From Christensenella sp964438705 (GTDB lineage: Bacteria; Bacillota; Clostridia; Christensenellales; Christensenellaceae), in contig CAYTKQ010000001.1 in assembly GCA_964438705.1 (NCBI GenBank), forward strand, positions 124,001 through 188,000: DNA of 64,000 nt, in the 5' to 3' direction. The notes beneath the pieces are model-generated. The model made no database searches. It saw only the letters and a list, made by a program, of their open reading frames with translations, and was not told the DNA's origin. Of the stretch, positions 1 through 8,110 are shown one piece after another; within the stretch, counting starts at the first letter, position 1; each line of letters begins with the position of its first letter. Both the position numbers and the translations under genes were made by a program.

Positions 1-1299
1 GAGCATATTTTGCTGGGCCTGATCATTGCGGTGAAGAATATCGACCGCGTGATCAAGATCATTCGTTCCTCAAAAAATTCAGAGGAAGCGAAGCACAGCC
101 TGATGAAGGAATTCAACCTGACGGGCGTGCAGGCGCAGGCGATCCTCGACATGCGGCTCGCACGGCTCACAAATCTTGAGGTGGAGCTGCTGGAAAACGA
201 ATACAAAGAAGTTGTTGCGCTCATCAAATATTTACGGTCGATCCTTGGCTCGGAGAGCAAGCTGCTCGAGGTTATCAAGGAGGAGTTGTGCGCGGTGAAG
301 GCTAAATATGCCGACAAGCGGCGTACGCAGCTCATGAAAGAGGAACACGCGAACATCGAAGTGGATGAGAGCGAATTTATGGTGGTGGAAGAGTGCACCG
401 TCATGCTGACGCGCGGCGGAAACCTCAAGCGGATGTCTCAAAAAGCGCTGCAAAAGGGAATGGAAGCGGGAGATTTGGAGGAAAAGCTTCAGCCCGTGCT
501 GCTCGTGCCCACCGATACGGGCGCTAAAATATACATTTTTACCAATAAAGGCGATATGATCATGATGCCGGTGACGGGCGTGCCCGAGGCGCGCATGAAG
601 GAGGCGGGCAAATCGTTGAATGCCCTTGTGCCGGGAGTGGATGCGGATGAGGTGATTCTCAACATCCTCACAAAAAATGATTTTGAGAGTAAGCTGATGT
701 ATTTTGCGACTCAGGGCGGCCTTGTGAAGGCTACGCAGATGGAGGAATTTGATGTCAAAAAGTCACGCATCATGGCGTGTGGGCTAAAGGACGGAGACGT
801 GCTGGTGTATGCCGCGCCCAACAATCCGCAAAACGAAAACATGATTTTTATTACGTCGGACGGTATGTCTATCAACATCAAAAAGAGCGAAATTTCGGTG
901 ATGGGGCGCAGCGGAAAGGGCGTTGGAGCGATCAAGCTTGGCCGTCACGCGGATATCGTGTTCGCGGAGCAGATCAAAAACGGACAGGATGGAGACGTGC
1001 TGCTTATGACGGAAAAGGGCTATGCCAAGCTGACTCCGGTTGCGGAGTTTGAGGAGCAGGGTAGGAACGGCAAGGGCCTGAAATCCTATCAGCTGACGGA
1101 CGCGACGGGGATGAAGGTCGTAGGCGCTTTGCTGATCGACAAAATCACGACGGTGACGGGCGTTCAGAAATCCGGTGAACTTCACAAGATCACCACGGAC
1201 AGCGTTCCAAACGCGCCGCGCAATACACGCGGAGAACAGGTGATCCTTGCGGTGATGGGCGACGATGTCGTTTTGCTCTATAAAAATATTTTCGACTGA
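1..1299 (+). CDS. gyrA: Type IIA DNA topoisomerase subunit A (gyrase A / ParC-like), 3' part
   Basis: This is the last 432 codons of a GyrA/ParC-family subunit, which breaks and rejoins DNA in partnership with GyrB/ParE. The gene begins before the window. The first ~120 residues are the end of the coiled-coil and C-gate region (motif QAQAILDMRLARLT). The rest is a C-terminal beta-pinwheel: six blade-like repeats can be seen, starting near VMLTRGG, IYIFTNKGD, LMYFATQGG, MIFITSDGM, VLLMTEKGY and ITTVTGVQ. The canonical GyrA box (QRRGGKG) is not found. Blade 1 instead carries a KALQKG-like segment, and the nearest look-alikes are GRSGKG in blade 4 and GRNGKG in blade 5. The product could therefore be a topoisomerase IV-like or divergent second A subunit rather than a true negatively supercoiling gyrase. 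The family call is certain; the symbol is less so. Confidence 0.85.
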   Translation, partial: EHILLGLIIAVKNIDRVIKIIRSSKNSEEAKHSLMKEFNLTGVQAQAILDMRLARLTNLEVELLENEYKEVVALIKYLRSILGSESKLLEVIKEELCAVKAKYADKRRTQLMKEEHANIEVDESEFMVVEECTVMLTRGGNLKRMSQKALQKGMEAGDLEEKLQPVLLVPTDTGAKIYIFTNKGDMIMMPVTGVPEARMKEAGKSLNALVPGVDADEVILNILTKNDFESKLMYFATQGGLVKATQMEEFDVKKSRIMACGLKDGDVLVYAAPNNPQNENMIFITSDGMSINIKKSEISVMGRSGKGVGAIKLGRHADIVFAEQIKNGQDGDVLLMTEKGYAKLTPVAEFEEQGRNGKGLKSYQLTDATGMKVVGALLIDKITTVTGVQKSGELHKITTDSVPNAPRNTRGEQVILAVMGDDVVLLYKNIFD

Positions 1300-1314
1300 C
1301 GTGCGCTTTATTTT

Positions 1315-1335
1315 CACATAGTAATGTGCTAAAAT
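1315..1335 (+). promoter_or_regulatory. Dyad and weak promoter upstream of yerC
   Basis: A perfect inverted repeat CACAT-AGTA-ATGTG occupies 1315-1328. It sits just before a -10-like TAAAAT (1330-1335), which has only a poor -35 (TTTATT, 1307-1312, 17-bp spacer). The core CATAGTAATGT (1317-1327) is identical to a stretch overlapping the his operon -10 at 35834-35844. The placement between -35 and -10 suits a repressor site. The promoter assignment itself is weak. Confidence 0.45.
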
Positions 1336-1385
1336 GTAGGTATAGTGAATTTGTACCTGCATTTTTGTATTGTGAGGTGTTTGAC

Positions 1386-1685
1386 GTGTATCATTCGAAA
1401 CTGGAATCAAAGGAGCTTAGCACGCTTTTTGAAGCGATATTGTCGCTTGAAAATGAGGAAGAGTGCTATATGTTTTTTGAGGATCTGTGCACCGTTGCGG
1501 AGCTTTCAGCCATTTCGCAGCGCTATAAGGTCGCGCAGATGCTCAAGGACAAAACCACCTGCCACGCCATCGCGGAAAAAACGGGCGCTTCGACCGCCAC
1601 GATCTCCCGCGTGAACCGCTGCTTGAATTATGGCACGGGCGGCTATCAGATGGTGCTTGAAAGAAACGAAAAACAGGGAGAATAG
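1386..1685 (+). CDS. yerC: YerC/YecD-family TrpR-superfamily DNA-binding protein
   Basis: This is a 99-residue protein of the YerC family, a TrpR-like all-helical DNA-binding domain. The C-terminal half carries the helix-turn-helix (around TGASTATISRVNRCLNYGTGG), and the middle has the family segment LCTVAELSAISQRYKVAQML. The GTG at 1386 is chosen because GAGGTG lies 6 nt upstream and the resulting N-terminus (VYHSKLESKE) fits family length; an upstream in-frame ATG would add unrelated residues. It sits between the topoisomerase gene and pcrA, 2 nt before pcrA, and is probably cotranscribed with it. Comparative genomics has, to my recollection, proposed YerC-type proteins as histidine-biosynthesis repressors (HisR) in Firmicutes. 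The shared DNA element at the his promoter here supports that role, but the target is inferred. Confidence 0.85.
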   Translation: MYHSKLESKELSTLFEAILSLENEEECYMFFEDLCTVAELSAISQRYKVAQMLKDKTTCHAIAEKTGASTATISRVNRCLNYGTGGYQMVLERNEKQGE

Positions 1686-1687
1686 TT

Positions 1688-3865
1688 TTGTATAAACTGA
1701 ATGAAAGACAGCAGCAGGCGGTAGAGGCGATTTCCGGGGCTGTGCTCGTTCTTGCGGGCGCGGGAAGCGGAAAGACACGCGTTCTGACAGAGCGCGTCGC
1801 ACATTTGATCAACGAAAAAAACGTGGCTCCGTGGCAGATACTCGCAATCACGTTCACGAACAAGGCGGCGCAGGAGATGCGTGAGCGGATATCCGGTGTA
1901 GTGGATGCGGATATGCGCGACATGTGGATCAGCACCTTTCACGCGATGTGCGTGCGCATGATGCGTCGTTATGCGGAAAAGGTCGGTTATACCAAAAACT
2001 TTCTGATTTATGACACGGACGACACGCTGCGGCTTTTGAAGAAGATTTTAGAACGCATGGGGCTCAAGGAAAACAAGAGCTATTCCGACCGCTACATCAA
2101 AAACCTGATCAGCAAATATAAAAACGACAGCACAACGCTGGATTTTGACCAGTATGCGGAGGAACGCAATCCGTTCGTTGCCGAGCACGCGGGCGAAATA
2201 TTTGATGAATATACGCAGGAGATGCACAGGCAGAACGCCATGGATTTTGACGACCTGCTTTTAAACACGCTGCTGCTTTTGGAAACGGACAGCGAGGCAC
2301 GCACTTATTATCAAAACAAATTCCACTATATTCTCGTGGACGAGTATCAGGACACAAACATGGTTCAGTATAAGCTGATCCGTATCCTTTCGGAGGGATA
2401 TGGAAATATTTTTGTGGTGGGTGACGACGATCAGTCGATTTATGCGTTTCGCGGCGCGAACATCAGAAATATCTTAGAGTTCGAGAAGGATTTCTCCGGC
2501 GCGAAGGTGATCCGTCTGGAGCAGAATTACCGTTCGGATAAGAAAATCCTTAATGTTGCAAACAGTGTGATCCAAAACAACGAGGGACGCAAGGGCAAGA
2601 CCCTGTGGAGCGACATCGACGAGGGAGAGCGCCCTGTGCACTATACCGCGAACAGCGAGTATGAAGAGGCGGAGACCATTGCGCGGGAAATACAGCGGTT
2701 GTCTGACGACGGGATGCGCTATTCCGATATGGCGATTTTGTACCGCATTCACACGCTCTCGAGGATACTGGAAGAAAAGCTGCGGTTGTATGCCATCCCA
2801 TATCGTATTTACGGGGGGATCAGCTTTTATGAACGCAGGGAAATCAAGGATATGGTCGCGTATCTCAATATTATCGCAAACCCGGCGGCGGATATTCAGC
2901 TTTTGCGAATCATTAATACGCCAAAACGGGCAATCGGCAGCGCGAAGATCGAGGCGCTTGCGCAGAGCGCGGAATACAACGGAATATCCATCCTTGAGGT
3001 GATGAAAAACGCGAACGTGCTATTGACAGACAAGGCGCTCGTGAAGAAGGCAAACGAATTTTATGAACTATATGAGCGCATGAGTGAAGGCTATGCGGAC
3101 AAAAGCGTGCATGAAGTGCTGGAGGACGTATACGAACACTCTGGCTACAAGCGCATGCTGGAGGACGAAAAAACGCCGGAAGCGGAGACGCGCATGGAAA
3201 ACATCGCGGAACTCATCAACTCTGCGTACACCTACGACGCAGACGAGGAGGCGTCGCTCGAAGGCTTTTTGCAAAACATTGCGCTCATCACGGACCTTGA
3301 CAGCATGGATGACAAGGGCGGCGTGACACTGATGACGATGCATGCGGCAAAGGGCTTGGAATTTGATGCGGTATTTGTCGCGGGCATGGATGAGAACATT
3401 TTCCCAAGCCAGCGGGCAATCGACGAGGACAACGTGGAGGAGGAGCGCAGGCTCTGTTATGTGGCGGTCACGCGCGCAAAGCGTAAGTTATACCTGCTAA
3501 ACGCAAATATGCGCACGCTTTATGGGCGTATGCAGCCTTCGGTGCAGTCGCGCTTTTTGGACGAGGTGGAGGATGGCCTTCTAAACTGCATCGGCAAGAA
3601 AAAACCGGTGATCGCGCAGAAGGCTGCGGGCGCGGAGCAAAAGAAGCTGTTCACGGGCGGTGGTTTCGATTTCAAGAAGGCCGCGCCGCAAAAGGTGAGC
3701 GGGGATTATTGCATCGGTACGGCAGTGGAGCACAAGACCTTTGGACGCGGCAAGGTAAAGAGTATTATGGGAGACGGAGACTCCAAGGTTGCGATCGTCG
3801 ATTTTTACGAGGTGGGTGAAAAAAAGATGTTTTTGGCCTTTGCCTCGCTCAAAATTTTGAAATAG
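1688..3865 (+). CDS. pcrA: ATP-dependent DNA helicase PcrA (UvrD family)
   Basis: This is a 725-residue superfamily 1A helicase that unwinds DNA 3'-5' in nucleotide excision and mismatch repair, plasmid replication and removal of RecA or RNA polymerase. The Q motif and Walker A (AGAGSGKT, residues 23-30) are at the N-terminus. Walker B appears as DEYQD near residue 218, followed by GDDDQSIYAFRGA. Motif V/VI includes MTMHAAKGLEFDAVF and VAVTRAKRKLYL. The last ~55 residues form the PcrA-type Tudor-like domain (from about GDYCIGTAVEHKTFG), which contacts RNA polymerase in homologues. Start TTG 1688 lies 2 nt after yerC, with GGGAG upstream. ligA follows after 7 nt, which is the usual pcrA-ligA pairing. 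Confidence 0.97.
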   Translation: MYKLNERQQQAVEAISGAVLVLAGAGSGKTRVLTERVAHLINEKNVAPWQILAITFTNKAAQEMRERISGVVDADMRDMWISTFHAMCVRMMRRYAEKVGYTKNFLIYDTDDTLRLLKKILERMGLKENKSYSDRYIKNLISKYKNDSTTLDFDQYAEERNPFVAEHAGEIFDEYTQEMHRQNAMDFDDLLLNTLLLLETDSEARTYYQNKFHYILVDEYQDTNMVQYKLIRILSEGYGNIFVVGDDDQSIYAFRGANIRNILEFEKDFSGAKVIRLEQNYRSDKKILNVANSVIQNNEGRKGKTLWSDIDEGERPVHYTANSEYEEAETIAREIQRLSDDGMRYSDMAILYRIHTLSRILEEKLRLYAIPYRIYGGISFYERREIKDMVAYLNIIANPAADIQLLRIINTPKRAIGSAKIEALAQSAEYNGISILEVMKNANVLLTDKALVKKANEFYELYERMSEGYADKSVHEVLEDVYEHSGYKRMLEDEKTPEAETRMENIAELINSAYTYDADEEASLEGFLQNIALITDLDSMDDKGGVTLMTMHAAKGLEFDAVFVAGMDENIFPSQRAIDEDNVEEERRLCYVAVTRAKRKLYLLNANMRTLYGRMQPSVQSRFLDEVEDGLLNCIGKKKPVIAQKAAGAEQKKLFTGGGFDFKKAAPQKVSGDYCIGTAVEHKTFGRGKVKSIMGDGDSKVAIVDFYEVGEKKMFLAFASLKILK

Positions 3866-3872
3866 GTGGCGC

Positions 3873-5831
3873 ATGGAACATATAAGGGAACTGATCGATC
3901 AACTGAATGAATATGCCTACCGCTATTATGTGCTGGATGATCCGGCTGTGGCGGATGCGGAATACGACAGGCTTTATGACGAGTTGACGCGCCTTGAGCG
4001 TGAAACGGGAAGGATAGAGCCTGATTCGCCGACACAGCGCGTGGGCGGCAAGCTGCTGGAAGGCTTTTCAAAGCACACGCACCTTGCCCCGCTGTGGAGT
4101 CTCGATAAGGCGCAGAGCATAGGGGAAGTGGTGGCGTGGCAGGAGCGCACAAACAAGCAGATCGAACAGCTCGGCCTAAAAAAGGCATCCTATTCACTGG
4201 AATATAAATTTGACGGATTGACGATCAACTTGACTTACGACGGCGGCTACCTGATTGGCGCGGCAACCCGCGGAAATGGCATCGTGGGAGAAGATGTGAC
4301 GGAGCAGGTTAAAACGATACAATCCATCCCGCTCCGCATTCCTTTTTCAGGCAGGATGGAAGTGCAGGGGGAAGCCATCATGCGGCTTTCTGCACTGGAA
4401 GCGTACAACAAAACGGCAGCGGAGCCGCTGAAAAACGCGCGCAACGCGGCAGCAGGGGCGATCCGCAATTTGGACCCTGCGCAGACTGCGAAGCGGCGGT
4501 TGGATGCGTTTATTTATAATGTCGGATATATTGAAGGCAAAACGTTTGTCGATCATCAGGAGATGATCGCGTTTTTGCGGGAAAACAAGTTTCACGTCGG
4601 TACATATGAAAAGGTGTTTTCAGACGTAACGGAAATCGGACGCGCAGTCGGTGAGGTTGAACAGAAACGTGGCGATTTGGATTTTCTGATTGACGGAATG
4701 GTGATCAAACTGACGGATTTTGCGACGCGCGAGGCGCTCGGATATACGCAGAAATTTCCGCGTTGGGCCATTGCCTATAAATTCGCGGCGGAGGAAATGA
4801 CCACGAAAATCCTCGACGTGACGTGGGATGTGGGCAGAACCGGGAAGCTGACGCCGCTCGCGTATTTGGAGCCGGTGGAGCTTGCGGGCGCGACGATCCG
4901 CCGGGCGACGCTCAACAACTATGAAGACATTTTACGCAAACACGCTGCAATCGGCGCGGATGTGTTTATCCGCCGTTCAAACGATGTGATCCCGGAGATA
5001 CTGGGGGCATCTCCGGTGCAGGACGGGCCGCTTACACCCATCGGAAAACCAACGGTTTGCCCTGCCTGCGGAACGGCGCTTGAGGAAGTTGGACCGAACC
5101 TGTTTTGTCCCAACTCATTAAGCTGCAAGCCACAGCTTACGTCACGTATGGTGCACTTTGTTTCGCGCGATGCGATGGATATTGAGAATCTGAGCGAAAA
5201 GACGATAGAGCTGATGTTTGAAAAGCTCGATATCAGAGATATCGCGGGTATTTACACGCTAAAGCGCGAACAGCTTTTGGAGCAGGAGGGGTTCAAGGAG
5301 AAGCGCACGGAAAACATATTGAACGCCATCGCGGCGAGCAAGCGCCCGCCCCTCGCAAATTTCATTTACGCACTTGGCATTTCGAATGTGGGAAAAAAGA
5401 CGGCAAAGGACCTGGCGCGTACCTTTCGCACCTACGAAAGGATCAAACGTGCGACGGCTGATGAACTGATCGCGATCGACGACATCGGCGAGGTGGTCGC
5501 GCGGGATGTGATCGCTTTTTTTGAGAATGAAAATTATATGCGTGTGGTGCAGGAATTGTTTGATGCGGGCGTTGTGCCGATTGATGACGAGGGAGCGATA
5601 TCCGGCGGGAAGTTTGAAGGGAAGACGTTTGTGCTTACGGGTACGCTCACGCAATATACGCGCAAGCAGGCGCAGGAGATTATCGAAAGCATGGGCGGGA
5701 AGACGAGCTCTTCCGTCAGCAAAAAAACAGATTATGTGCTTGCGGGCGACGAAGCGGGCAGCAAGCTGGAAAAGGCCCGCGCCCTCAATGTGACTGTGCT
5801 CAGTGAAGATGAATTCAAAGAGATGTTATAA
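3873..5831 (+). CDS. ligA: NAD+-dependent DNA ligase LigA
   Basis: A 652-residue ligase that seals nicks using NAD+. The N-terminal Ia domain (Y22/D32-type motifs YYVLDDPAVADAEYD) is followed by the adenylation site with the nucleophilic lysine in YKFDG near residue 112. The OB fold and a four-cysteine zinc finger (CPAC...FCP...LSC, around residues 395-417) precede helix-hairpin-helix repeats. A C-terminal BRCT domain runs from about residue 577 (GKTFVLTGTL). All expected domains are present at normal length. The ATG at 3873 has a TAGGTGG ribosome-binding site overlapping the pcrA stop. Its place after pcrA and before the gat genes is common in Clostridia. Confidence 0.98.
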   Translation: MEHIRELIDQLNEYAYRYYVLDDPAVADAEYDRLYDELTRLERETGRIEPDSPTQRVGGKLLEGFSKHTHLAPLWSLDKAQSIGEVVAWQERTNKQIEQLGLKKASYSLEYKFDGLTINLTYDGGYLIGAATRGNGIVGEDVTEQVKTIQSIPLRIPFSGRMEVQGEAIMRLSALEAYNKTAAEPLKNARNAAAGAIRNLDPAQTAKRRLDAFIYNVGYIEGKTFVDHQEMIAFLRENKFHVGTYEKVFSDVTEIGRAVGEVEQKRGDLDFLIDGMVIKLTDFATREALGYTQKFPRWAIAYKFAAEEMTTKILDVTWDVGRTGKLTPLAYLEPVELAGATIRRATLNNYEDILRKHAAIGADVFIRRSNDVIPEILGASPVQDGPLTPIGKPTVCPACGTALEEVGPNLFCPNSLSCKPQLTSRMVHFVSRDAMDIENLSEKTIELMFEKLDIRDIAGIYTLKREQLLEQEGFKEKRTENILNAIAASKRPPLANFIYALGISNVGKKTAKDLARTFRTYERIKRATADELIAIDDIGEVVARDVIAFFENENYMRVVQELFDAGVVPIDDEGAISGGKFEGKTFVLTGTLTQYTRKQAQEIIESMGGKTSSSVSKKTDYVLAGDEAGSKLEKARALNVTVLSEDEFKEML

Positions 5832-5846
5832 AGGAGAATGGGAAAC

Positions 5847-6236
5847 ATGTTGAAGGAACGGGCATACGATTATTATGAAAACAAGGACTGCAACTGTGCG
5901 GAGGCGGTGATCCGCGCGGCGAACGATGAATATGATCTTGGCATCAACGAACAGGGACTGCGTTCGTTCGGTGGCTTTGGCGCAGGTATGTATTGCGGGA
6001 GCGTGTGCGGAGCGATCAGCGGCGCACTCGGCGCGATCAGCGCAAGGGAAATCAAAACGTGCGCGCACCAGACACAGGCGTTGGGGCCGAAGTGCAAGGC
6101 AATGATGAACGGTTTTAAGGAGCGCTTTGGCAGTGCGTTCTGTACAAAAGTGAAGGCGGATCACGGACATCCTGAACGGCGGTGCGGCGACGTCGTGATG
6201 GGCGCGGCGGAAATTCTCGAAGAAATCATGAAATAA
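5847..6236 (+). CDS. C_GCAxxG_C_C family putative redox-active protein
   Basis: A 129-residue soluble protein of the C_GCAxxG_C_C family, named for its cysteine pattern. Visible cysteines are in KDCNCAEAV near the N-terminus, in the glycine-rich segment MYCGSVCGAISGAL, and in later single positions (KTCAHQ, PKCKAMM, AFCTK, RRCGDV). Family members are thought to bind metal or take part in redox chemistry, but no reaction is established. I choose the ATG at 5847: GGAG at 5833-5836 is 10 nt away, whereas the in-frame ATG at 5838 would leave only 1 nt. It follows ligA closely and is the last gene before a terminator-like hairpin. No signal peptide or membrane segment is seen. Confidence 0.75.
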   Translation: MLKERAYDYYENKDCNCAEAVIRAANDEYDLGINEQGLRSFGGFGAGMYCGSVCGAISGALGAISAREIKTCAHQTQALGPKCKAMMNGFKERFGSAFCTKVKADHGHPERRCGDVVMGAAEILEEIMK

Positions 6237-6244
6237 TAAACATG

Positions 6245-6270
6245 GAGGAATGAGGATTCATTCCTCTTTG
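6245..6270 (+). terminator. Hairpin after the pcrA-ligA cluster
   Basis: A perfect 9-bp stem, GAGGAATGA / TCATTCCTC, with a GGAT loop, begins 9 nt after the preceding stop codon. The T tract is short (CTCTTTG), so termination may be weak. It sits just before the gat promoter. Confidence 0.6.
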
Positions 6271-6273
6271 CTG

Positions 6274-6302
6274 TTCACGAGCAGCGGTTTGTGTGATATA
6301 AT
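6274..6302 (+). promoter_or_regulatory. Promoter for gatCAB
   Basis: The -35 TTCACG (6274-6279) and the consensus -10 TATAAT (6297-6302) have a 17-bp spacer and an extended TGA just before the -10. The gatC start codon is 42 nt after the -10. The 11-mer TGTGATATAAT recurs exactly in the rpsB promoter. Confidence 0.75.
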
Positions 6303-6344
6303 AGTTGATTATGTGAATCATGAAAATAAAGGACGGACAATGAT

Positions 6345-6632
6345 ATGCGTGTTACAAAAGAAGAGGTCGAGCGCATTGCCTCACTTTCCATGCTCAGCCT
6401 CGATGATGAGAAAAAGCAGATGATCCAGAAGAATCTGGATGATATTTTGGCTCATGCGGAAAAGCTCAACGAGCTCGACACAGAGGGCGTGGAGCCGACG
6501 AGTTACATATTGAAGCAGCAAAACGTTGTGCGGAAGGATGAACCCGGCAAGGTTTGGGAACGCGAAGACATGCTTAAAAATGCATCAGAGCGTGAAGACG
6601 GCTGCTTTGTAGTGCCGAAGGTGGTCGACTGA
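6345..6632 (+). CDS. gatC: Asp-tRNA(Asn)/Glu-tRNA(Gln) amidotransferase subunit C
   Basis: A 95-residue small subunit of GatCAB, which converts misacylated Glu-tRNA(Gln) (and Asp-tRNA(Asn)) to the correct amide form. The N-terminal helix VTKEEVERIASLSML and the later EPTSYILKQQNVVRKDEP segment are typical. GatC wraps round GatA and helps it fold. The gene starts the gatCAB operon, has its own strong promoter, and its stop is separated from the preferred gatA start by 11 nt. Presence of the complex suggests the organism lacks glutaminyl-tRNA synthetase, which cannot be checked in this window. Confidence 0.95.
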   Translation: MRVTKEEVERIASLSMLSLDDEKKQMIQKNLDDILAHAEKLNELDTEGVEPTSYILKQQNVVRKDEPGKVWEREDMLKNASEREDGCFVVPKVVD

Positions 6633-6643
6633 TGGAGGGACAA

Positions 6644-8098
6644 ATGGAGCTTAGAGCATTGACAATCAAACAGGCAGCGGAGCTGCTTGAAAAAAAAGAG
6701 ATTTCGTCGGAAGAGCTTACGCAGGCCTGCATCGACAGGATCGAAGCGATGGAACCAAAGGTGAACGCATTGGTGACAGTCTGTGCTGAGGATGCGCTCA
6801 AGACCGCGAAGCGTGTGGATGAAAAGCGCGCAAAGGGCGAGGCGTTGGGGCGGCTTGCGGGGATTCCTGCAATCATCAAGGACAATATGTGCACGCAGGG
6901 GGTGCTTTCCACGGCATCTTCCAAGATGCTTAACAACTATAAACCGGTCTATGACGCGACGGCGGTGGAACGGCTCAAGGCGGAGGATTACGTGATGCTC
7001 GCAAAAGCGAACATGGACGAATTTGCAATGGGATCATCCACGGAAACGTCCTATTTCGGCGTGACGAAAAACCCGTGGGACATTTCCCGCGTGCCCGGTG
7101 GATCGTCGGGCGGCAGCGCGGCATGCGTTGCGGCGGACGAGGCGATTTTCTCGCTTGGCTCGGACACGGGTGGGTCAGTGCGCCAGCCTGCGGCTTTTTG
7201 TGGCGTGGTTGGTCTGAAGCCCACCTATGGGGCGGTTTCGCGGTTCGGGCTGATGGCGTTCGCGTCCTCGCTTGATCAAATTGGCCCGCTCACCAAAAAT
7301 GTGGAGGATTCCGCATTTGTGATGGATATCATCGCGGGTAACGACCCGAAGGATTCCACCTCGGCGATCATGGAATATCCGCGCTATGGCGAGGGGATGA
7401 AGACTGAAATCAAGGGGCTGAAGGTCGGCATTCCGAAGGAATATTTGGAGCAGGAGATCGATCAGGAGATGCGCCAGTCTTATCTCGATGCGATCAAAAA
7501 GTTTGAGGATATGGGCGCGATCGTGGAGGAAACGTCTCTCCCTACCTTTGATTACGCGCTTTCCGCGTATTATGTGATTGCCTCGGCAGAGGTTGCCTCC
7601 AACCTTTCACGGTTTGACGGTATTCGCTATGGGTACCGCACCGAGCACTGCGACGATTTGAAGCAGATGTATAAGAATACGCGTTCCGAAGGCTTTGGCG
7701 ACGAGACGAAGCGACGCATTATGCTCGGTAACTATGTGCTGAGCTCGGGATACTATGACGCTTATTATTTAAAAGCGCTCAAGGTCAAAACGCTCATCAA
7801 AAACGATTTTGACCGTTTGTTTGAAGCGTATGACATTTTGCTTTCCCCAACAGCCCCCACGCCGGCGTTCAAGATCGGCGCGAAGGCCACGCCGCTTGAA
7901 ATGTATGTAAACGATCTGTTCACCGTACCCGTCAACATTGCGGGCGTGACGGCGATTTCCGTTCCGTCGGGCGTAAGCGCGGAGGGACTGCCGCTTTCCG
8001 TGCAGATGATCGCCAAGGCGTTTGATGAGAACACGATGTTCCGCGCGGCGTGGAACTTTGAACAGGCCGTGAAGTTTGATAAAAAACCGACGTTGTGA
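6644..8098 (+). CDS. gatA: Asp/Glu-tRNA amidotransferase subunit A
   Basis: A 484-residue amidase-signature protein that hydrolyses glutamine to supply ammonia for GatB. With the chosen start the catalytic Lys-cisSer-Ser triad falls at K79 (AIIKDN), S154 (GGSSGGS) and S178 (DTGGSVRQPAA). These numbers match the well-studied staphylococcal enzyme and support the start. The ATG at 6644 has GGAGGG 5-6 nt upstream; an in-frame ATG at 6632 overlapping the gatC stop would add four residues and lacks spacing. It lies between gatC and gatB with short gaps, as expected of a cotranscribed complex. Confidence 0.98.
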   Translation: MELRALTIKQAAELLEKKEISSEELTQACIDRIEAMEPKVNALVTVCAEDALKTAKRVDEKRAKGEALGRLAGIPAIIKDNMCTQGVLSTASSKMLNNYKPVYDATAVERLKAEDYVMLAKANMDEFAMGSSTETSYFGVTKNPWDISRVPGGSSGGSAACVAADEAIFSLGSDTGGSVRQPAAFCGVVGLKPTYGAVSRFGLMAFASSLDQIGPLTKNVEDSAFVMDIIAGNDPKDSTSAIMEYPRYGEGMKTEIKGLKVGIPKEYLEQEIDQEMRQSYLDAIKKFEDMGAIVEETSLPTFDYALSAYYVIASAEVASNLSRFDGIRYGYRTEHCDDLKQMYKNTRSEGFGDETKRRIMLGNYVLSSGYYDAYYLKALKVKTLIKNDFDRLFEAYDILLSPTAPTPAFKIGAKATPLEMYVNDLFTVPVNIAGVTAISVPSGVSAEGLPLSVQMIAKAFDENTMFRAAWNFEQAVKFDKKPTL

Positions 8099-8110
8099 TG
8101 GAGAATGACG

